Below, piece by piece: positions 36,127 to 39,066 of a DNA stretch of 39,066 bases. Where the stretch lies: contig CAJOIH010000030.1 in NCBI GenBank assembly GCA_905234455.1, forward strand, positions 1 to 39,066. The letters run 5' to 3'. Origin of the DNA: an uncultured Bacteroidales bacterium. GTDB taxonomy: Bacteria > Bacteroidota > Bacteroidia > Bacteroidales > F082. Each line of letters begins with the position of its first letter. The first letter of the stretch is position 1. Both the position numbers and the translations under genes were made by a program. The notes under the pieces were generated by a model. The model was given only the letters and a program-made list of their open reading frames with translations, made no database searches and had not been told where the DNA came from.

Positions 36127-37062
36127 CTAAAAGCGTTCCCTCGTTCCTATCTTGCTCTTAAGTCGTTGCCGGGCTTTGGTGACCGAAGCGGGCGAAATGC
36201 CTAAGAGGAGGGCTTGCTCGGTCACGGAAAACTGGAGACGGGAGAGGATGAACATGCGGACATCGCCCCGAGTGAGATTGGGGTGCTCCTCCCTGAGGGA
36301 TTCCGGGGTGAGGGAAAAACTGTTTCGGAACACACGTTCCATTTCTGTCCATTCGCTGTCCTGAATATATCGGGGATTGGCATGAAGTTCTTGCAGCAAG
36401 TGGTTTTGGCTTGCAAGGGTATGCATTAGGAGATAGGAACTTACGTCGCCTTCTGGCCCGTTACCTTTGCTGGGCATGAAAGATTCGCGCTCATCACCTC
36501 CGGCGCGGATGACCATCAAAAAGGCCCGCACATTTTTGCCAATGATTTCTGATGCTTGGAAAATGCTCAGTGGAGCGTGACCTTCAACGCAGGTATGGGC
36601 CAGACCAAGACCGACCAGAAGCAGTTGATAATAAAGCATTTCGGCGTCTTTGCCATGAAGACCGAAGGACTGGGCTATGGCTGCAAGTGACTCCTGTTTG
36701 AAACCTATGTGAGTGTCGATGTACTCCTCGAAAGATGTCACCGAAGACTCACCGCCCATCACTAATTTAAAAAGCTCAGGCTCGTCCATAGCAAACCACA
36801 TAAGAGCCATTCCAAAACCTTTGAAGGGAGGATTTAGGGCAAATCCTGCACCTACACGTTCCTTAAACATATTGCGGGCTTGGGCTCGTACAGCTTCCAA
36901 AACACCCTCCATGGAGCTGTATGCCGAGAAAATGGGATTGACACCGCACCCTAATGCCGACGAGAGGCTTCTGGCTGTGAGGGCAGAGGTGCCCCCTTTT
37001 CTCACCACATCCAAAGCGGCTGCAAGAATCTTGTCTTTTGTAATGCTTACTGGTCTTGCCAT
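36127..37062 (-). CDS. TetR-like regulator with a second C-terminal HTH
   Basis: The 311-residue protein has a TetR-type N-terminal HTH (KDKILAAALDVVRKGGTSALTARSLSSALGCGVNPIFSAYSSMEGVLEAV, about 8-57) and an all-alpha ligand-type domain with WFAMDEPELFKLVMG. It then has about 75 extra residues ending in a second HTH: LTRGDVRMFILSRLQFSVTEQALLLGISPASVTKARQRLKSKIG. Normal TetR proteins are about 190-220 residues. The second HTH closely resembles that of the TPR/HTH regulator at 873-1844. It may bind two kinds of DNA site. It is divergent from an isochorismatase-like gene, the likely target, with a 187-bp gap containing direct repeats. Its promoter is probably at 37094-37101. Confidence 0.75.
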   Translation of the reverse strand: MARPVSITKDKILAAALDVVRKGGTSALTARSLSSALGCGVNPIFSAYSSMEGVLEAVRAQARNMFKERVGAGFALNPPFKGFGMALMWFAMDEPELFKLVMGGESSVTSFEEYIDTHIGFKQESLAAIAQSFGLHGKDAEMLYYQLLLVGLGLAHTCVEGHAPLSIFQASEIIGKNVRAFLMVIRAGGDERESFMPSKGNGPEGDVSSYLLMHTLASQNHLLQELHANPRYIQDSEWTEMERVFRNSFSLTPESLREEHPNLTRGDVRMFILSRLQFSVTEQALLLGISPASVTKARQRLKSKIGTRERF

Positions 37063-37093
37063 AATAAAATTGTTGTTCCGTTATTGTATGCTG

Positions 37094-37101
37094 CAAAAGT
37101 A
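37094..37101 (-). promoter_or_regulatory. Candidate -7 box of the TetR-like gene
   Basis: Minus-strand TACTTTTG lies 31 bp upstream of the TetR-like ATG at 37062. The -33 box is poor. Confidence 0.45.
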
Positions 37102-37138
37102 GGTAAAACACTTATATATCCAGCCTGAAATGCTCTAA

Positions 37139-37159
37139 TGTCCATATTATTGTCCATAT
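37139..37159. promoter_or_regulatory. Direct repeats between divergent promoters (possible operator)
   Basis: TGTCCATAT occurs at 37139-37147 and 37151-37159, a 12-bp period, between the TetR-like -7 and the isochorismatase -7. This is a likely place for an operator of the TetR-like protein, though TetR sites are usually palindromic. Confidence 0.4.
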
Positions 37160-37189
37160 CTTGTTTCCATTTCGGAACGGATAATACGC

Positions 37190-37197
37190 TATTTTTG
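37190..37197 (+). promoter_or_regulatory. -7 box of the isochorismatase-like gene
   Basis: TATTTTTG matches the Bacteroides -7 consensus and lies 52 bp upstream of ATG 37250. No proper TTTG is seen at the usual -33 distance, as might be expected of an activator-dependent promoter. Confidence 0.5.
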
Positions 37198-37249
37198 CAG
37201 CCGATTGAAGAAAGAGAACAAGAGTTTTGAAGATTTCGCTCAAAGGTAA

Positions 37250-37726
37250 ATGATGAACAATAAAGCACTTGTCGTTATCGACATCCAGAACGACATCACC
37301 AAACACTACCGCGATATCATTGATAACATCAATGCCGCCATAGAATGGGTGGTTGTGTATATCAAGCATAACAATATCACCGCTGCTACGCGAACGTTCA
37401 AGCCTGGCAGCAAGGGCGAAGAACTGGTGCCTGAGATGAGAGTCGTGTCAGACAATATCTTCGTGAAGACGAAGAGCAATGCCCTTACAAGCGAGGCGTT
37501 TTCTGCTTTCATTGCAGCGAACGGCATCAATGAATTCTACGTGGCTGGTGCAGACGCTACGGGCTGTGTGAAATCGACGTGTTTCAACATGACCAAGGCA
37601 GGCTTCATGGTGCATGTCCTCTCCGACTGCATCACCAGCTACGACCTGAAGAAACTGCCAGAGATGCTGACATATTACGAGAGTAAAGGCTGTGAAGTCA
37701 AAACGCTTGCCGATTATAAACAATGA
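37250..37726 (+). CDS. Isochorismatase/nicotinamidase-like cysteine hydrolase
   Basis: The 158-residue protein has the family triad: Asp in ALVVIDIQNDI, Lys in NIFVKTKSNALTS and nucleophile Cys in YVAGADATGCVKSTCFNM. It belongs to the isochorismatase-like amidohydrolases; the substrate is unknown. Relative to the usual length, about six to eight residues seem missing between EWVV and VYIKH, where relatives have a connecting helix-strand turn, so folding may be affected. ATG 37250 or 37253 is the start. It is divergent from the TetR-like gene and followed 9 bp later by the CatA-like remnant, probably as an operon. Confidence 0.82.
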   Translation: MMNNKALVVIDIQNDITKHYRDIIDNINAAIEWVVVYIKHNNITAATRTFKPGSKGEELVPEMRVVSDNIFVKTKSNALTSEAFSAFIAANGINEFYVAGADATGCVKSTCFNMTKAGFMVHVLSDCITSYDLKKLPEMLTYYESKGCEVKTLADYKQ

Positions 37727-37735
37727 AAGAACAAT

Positions 37736-37996
37736 ATGAAACAGGAAATCGCTCCCAAGGACAGCAGACGAGCGCAAGCATTTGAACTGTGGATGCTTAC
37801 CAAGACGTTCGATGTGACGAGGCTTCTTAAGGAGAGCAGGCGAAGGGACATTAAGTTTAATCTTCTCCTGTGCTGGTGCATCGACAAGGCTGCCAGTTGG
37901 ATGGAAGAGTTCTACTTGATGCCTGAGCAAGGGAAACTGTATAAGTACGACCGTCTTGCCATCGATGAACTACAAAAGACAATAAACACTATATGA
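37736..37996 (+). pseudogene. CatA-like O-acetyltransferase remnant with internal deletions
   Basis: The 86 residues MKQEIAPKDSRRAQAFELWM...RRDIKFNLLLCWCIDKAASWMEEFYLMPEQGKLYKYDRLAI match the N-terminal third of the CatA-like acetyltransferase family (about 210 residues). After YDRLAI the protein jumps to DELQKTINTI and stops. This resembles the extreme C-terminus of the family, so the middle with the catalytic HHxxxDG is gone. A smaller gap lies after FELWM, where relatives usually carry about seven more residues (a Pro-Met-rich turn) before TKTFDV. The product cannot be an active acetyltransferase. The frame stays open across both gaps. Confidence 0.6.
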
Positions 37997-38225
37997 ATAA
38001 AATGATTGCATGCTATAGAGAAGAAGCCATCGAATGTGTAAAAGATTGGAATGTACGTGCCCTAAAGTTAAATGTGGGCTGAGAAACCATCCGCAGCAAT
38101 GTGAGTGCTCGCGACAGAGCATTTTATATATTCTGTCGCAACTTGAACCAGACAGCCATTTCGATGTTCGGATTGAGAATACGATTCTCAGTACCTTCAG
38201 GATAACGAGACATGAAGGTTGTTGA
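37993..38225 (+). pseudogene. Possible frameshifted small Cys-rich protein
   Basis: From ATG 37993 the frame gives MNKMIACYREEAIECVKDW and stops at 38082. A second frame from about 38034 gives LECTCPKVKCGLRNHPQQCECSRQS and continues to 38225. Joined, they look like one small protein with paired CxC/CxxxxC motifs that might bind metal. I do not recognise the family, and the second half may not be coding. The ATG overlaps the stop of the CatA-like remnant (ATATGA). Confidence 0.3.
38111..38190. other. Two perfect inverted repeats
   Basis: GCGACAGA (38111-38118) and TCTGTCGC (38132-38139) flank 13 nt. TGAGAAT (38174-38180) and ATTCTCA (38184-38190) flank ACG. They lie in the 38.0-38.4 kb region, which has no convincing gene. 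No T tract follows either, so they are not typical terminators; operators or RNA hairpins are possible. Confidence 0.45.
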
Positions 38226-38372
38226 ATTAAATATCGGTTCTACGTCGGCGTTGCTCATTTGCCCCGGAGGAAAGAAAGAATTCACTTGAAATCAGCTGTT
38301 TAAGGCGATGTCCGTCCTATAGTTTTAGGGGAACACCCTCACCGGTCTCAAAAAAATTTCAAAAAAAATGAA
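38226..38372. other. Non-coding stretch before ohrR
   Basis: Together with the doubtful small ORF before it, about 370-430 bp here lack a convincing gene. A 25-codon ORF (38212-38289, MKVVELNIGSTSALLICPGG) is visible but unsupported. Just before the promoter is an A-rich inverted repeat, ATTTC / GAAAT. I see no RNA gene. Confidence 0.5.
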
Positions 38373-38430
38373 ATATCGCTTGCGATATAAATTATTATTT
38401 GTAATTTTGCATCGTGAACGATATAAATTA
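38373..38430 (+). promoter_or_regulatory. ohrR: ohrR promoter with two matching operator-like sites
   Basis: The promoter is TTG (38380-38382), 19 bp, TAATTTTG (38402-38409). Site A, ATATCGC-TT-GCGATAT (38373-38388), covers the -33 element. Site B, ATCGT-GA-ACGAT (38411-38422), covers the expected start site. Both sites are followed by AAATTA, so CGATATAAATTA occurs twice (38383-38394 and 38419-38430), 36 bp apart. This is a good arrangement for autorepression by the MarR-type protein encoded just downstream. Confidence 0.75.
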
Positions 38431-38883
38431 ATGATGGCTTACGAACAATTGAAACTCGAAAACCAAGTCTGCTTCCGCCTCTACACGGCAGCACGTCTCA
38501 CCATGGGGGCCTATCATCCCTATCTTGACCCCTTGGGCCTCACTTATCCGCAATACTTGGTGATGCTGGTGTTGTGGGAGCAGGACAAACAGCCGGTGAA
38601 TGATATTGCACATAAGTTGCTGCTTGAAACCAATACCGTTACCCCGTTGCTGCAACGCATGGAGAAGGCTGGATGGATCAAACGCAAGAAGGGGAAAGAA
38701 GATTCGCGTCAGCGCATTGTTTCATTGACGGAAAAAGGGGTTGAAATGCGCGAACAAGCCAAACATATTCCTGAGTGTTTGAGTGCCGATATCATCAAAA
38801 ACGCAGGGTCTGCTGAAGAGATTATGCAAATGATTCCTACGCTCGACAAGCTTATCGAAGGGCTAAAACAAACCGAAAAATAA
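38431..38883 (+). CDS. ohrR: MarR-family peroxide-sensing regulator, OhrR type
   Basis: About 150 residues with a MarR winged helix: LTYPQYLVMLVLWEQDKQPVNDIAHKLLLETNTVTPLLQRMEKAGWIKRKKGKEDSRQRIVSLTEKG. LENQVCFRLYTAAR near the N-terminus places a Cys where OhrR has its reactive Cys, so oxidation by organic peroxides is the likely signal. The frame is open to 38368, but that start precedes the promoter; ATG 38431 or 38434 is right. Glutathione peroxidase follows 37 bp later, which supports a peroxide-response role. The upstream tandem operators are its likely target. Confidence 0.85.
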   Translation: MMAYEQLKLENQVCFRLYTAARLTMGAYHPYLDPLGLTYPQYLVMLVLWEQDKQPVNDIAHKLLLETNTVTPLLQRMEKAGWIKRKKGKEDSRQRIVSLTEKGVEMREQAKHIPECLSADIIKNAGSAEEIMQMIPTLDKLIEGLKQTEK

Positions 38884-38920
38884 TCTTTAATTCTTTAAAT
38901 ATCAAATCTTGTAATTCAAA

Positions 38921-39066
38921 ATGGCTACTATTTATGACTTTAAGGCCCTGAACAACAAGGGCGAAGAGGTGGACATGGCCCAATACAAGGGCAAAGTTCT
39001 GATGATTGTCAATACCGCCTCCAAGTGCGGTTTCACGCCTCAATATGACGGCTTGGAAGCCCTCTA
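38921..39066 (+). CDS. Glutathione peroxidase, N-terminal fragment
   Basis: The visible 48 residues read [48 protein letters not shown], the standard start of a GPx-fold thiol peroxidase, with the peroxidatic Cys in [12 protein letters not shown] (Cys, not selenocysteine). The gene runs off the window end. It would reduce hydroperoxides, probably with thioredoxin. It is likely co-transcribed with ohrR, 37 bp upstream. Confidence 0.93.
   Translation, partial: MATIYDFKALNNKGEEVDMAQYKGKVLMIVNTASKCGFTPQYDGLEAL

Noticed and set aside
38212..38289. 25-codon ORF MKVVELNIGSTSALLICPGG... before ohrR
   Set aside because: LLICPGG recalls the oxyanion region of some alpha/beta hydrolases, but it is too short, overlaps another ORF and lacks a promoter, so a coding claim is not supported.
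38881..38915. Possible fifth heptamer array after ohrR (AATCTTT, AATTCTT)
   Set aside because: Only two loose units in AT-rich DNA; cannot be told apart from chance.

Overview
The window is chromosomal DNA from a Bacteroidales-type bacterium (Bacteroidota), probably an uncultured anaerobic gut or rumen lineage. The evidence is: Bacteroides-type promoters (TTG/TTTG, 18-22 bp, TAnnTTTG) and no purine-rich Shine-Dalgarno signals; three secreted proteins with type IX secretion (T9SS) type A sorting tails; a TonB-type outer-membrane barrel; a Bacteroides-like tryptophanase; a single-chain ~1220-codon PurL; a DUF2795 protein; and the order OMP barrel - TPR - LptC - GldE/CorC-like - PpiD. The species is not identifiable from the sequence alone.

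Layout. 1-283 is the 3' end of an ornithine aminotransferase. 352-4138 (minus) holds a lipoprotein, a TPR/TM/HTH sensor-regulator and a TonB-type receptor. 4341-4976 is a lipoprotein-like nitroreductase, convergent with a dus-lnt pair (minus). 7530-8549 is a GT9 heptosyltransferase whose 3' end runs into an antisense tRNA-Phe and its terminator. 8694-15170 is an envelope-biogenesis block (OMP, TPR, lptC, gldE, ppiD). 15266-24541 holds a C69 dipeptidase, an alpha/beta hydrolase, a large T9SS adhesin-like protein, tryptophanase, an MntP-like membrane protein and a T9SS endonuclease I. 24591-34061 is a long co-directional run: purL, nadE, mrp, nfu-like, a T9SS protein, an unknown secreted protein and cobalamin adenosyltransferase. 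34147-34368 is DUF2795. From about 34.4 kb the DNA looks more AT-rich and accessory: metallophosphoesterase, a truncated YhcG/DUF1016 protein, a TetR-like regulator with a second C-terminal HTH, an isochorismatase-like hydrolase, an internally deleted CatA-like gene, an OhrR-type MarR regulator with tandem operators, and the start of a glutathione peroxidase.

Two patterns cut across the annotation. First, several genes are broken or shortened relative to their families: ppiD (frameshift near the N-terminus plus clean loss of the parvulin domain), purL (out-of-frame deletion whose junction makes sense in both frames), the T9SS adhesin (one extra base in a 4-G run), the CatA-like gene, the isochorismatase and YhcG. 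Either the genome is decaying through small deletions or the assembly carries deletion errors. Second, short tandem 7-bp repeats related to TYCTMAN occur at or inside the 3' ends of four unrelated genes (TonB receptor, C69 peptidase, T9SS adhesin, mrp), where they supply terminal codons or abut the stop. No CRISPR array, integrase or transposase was seen.
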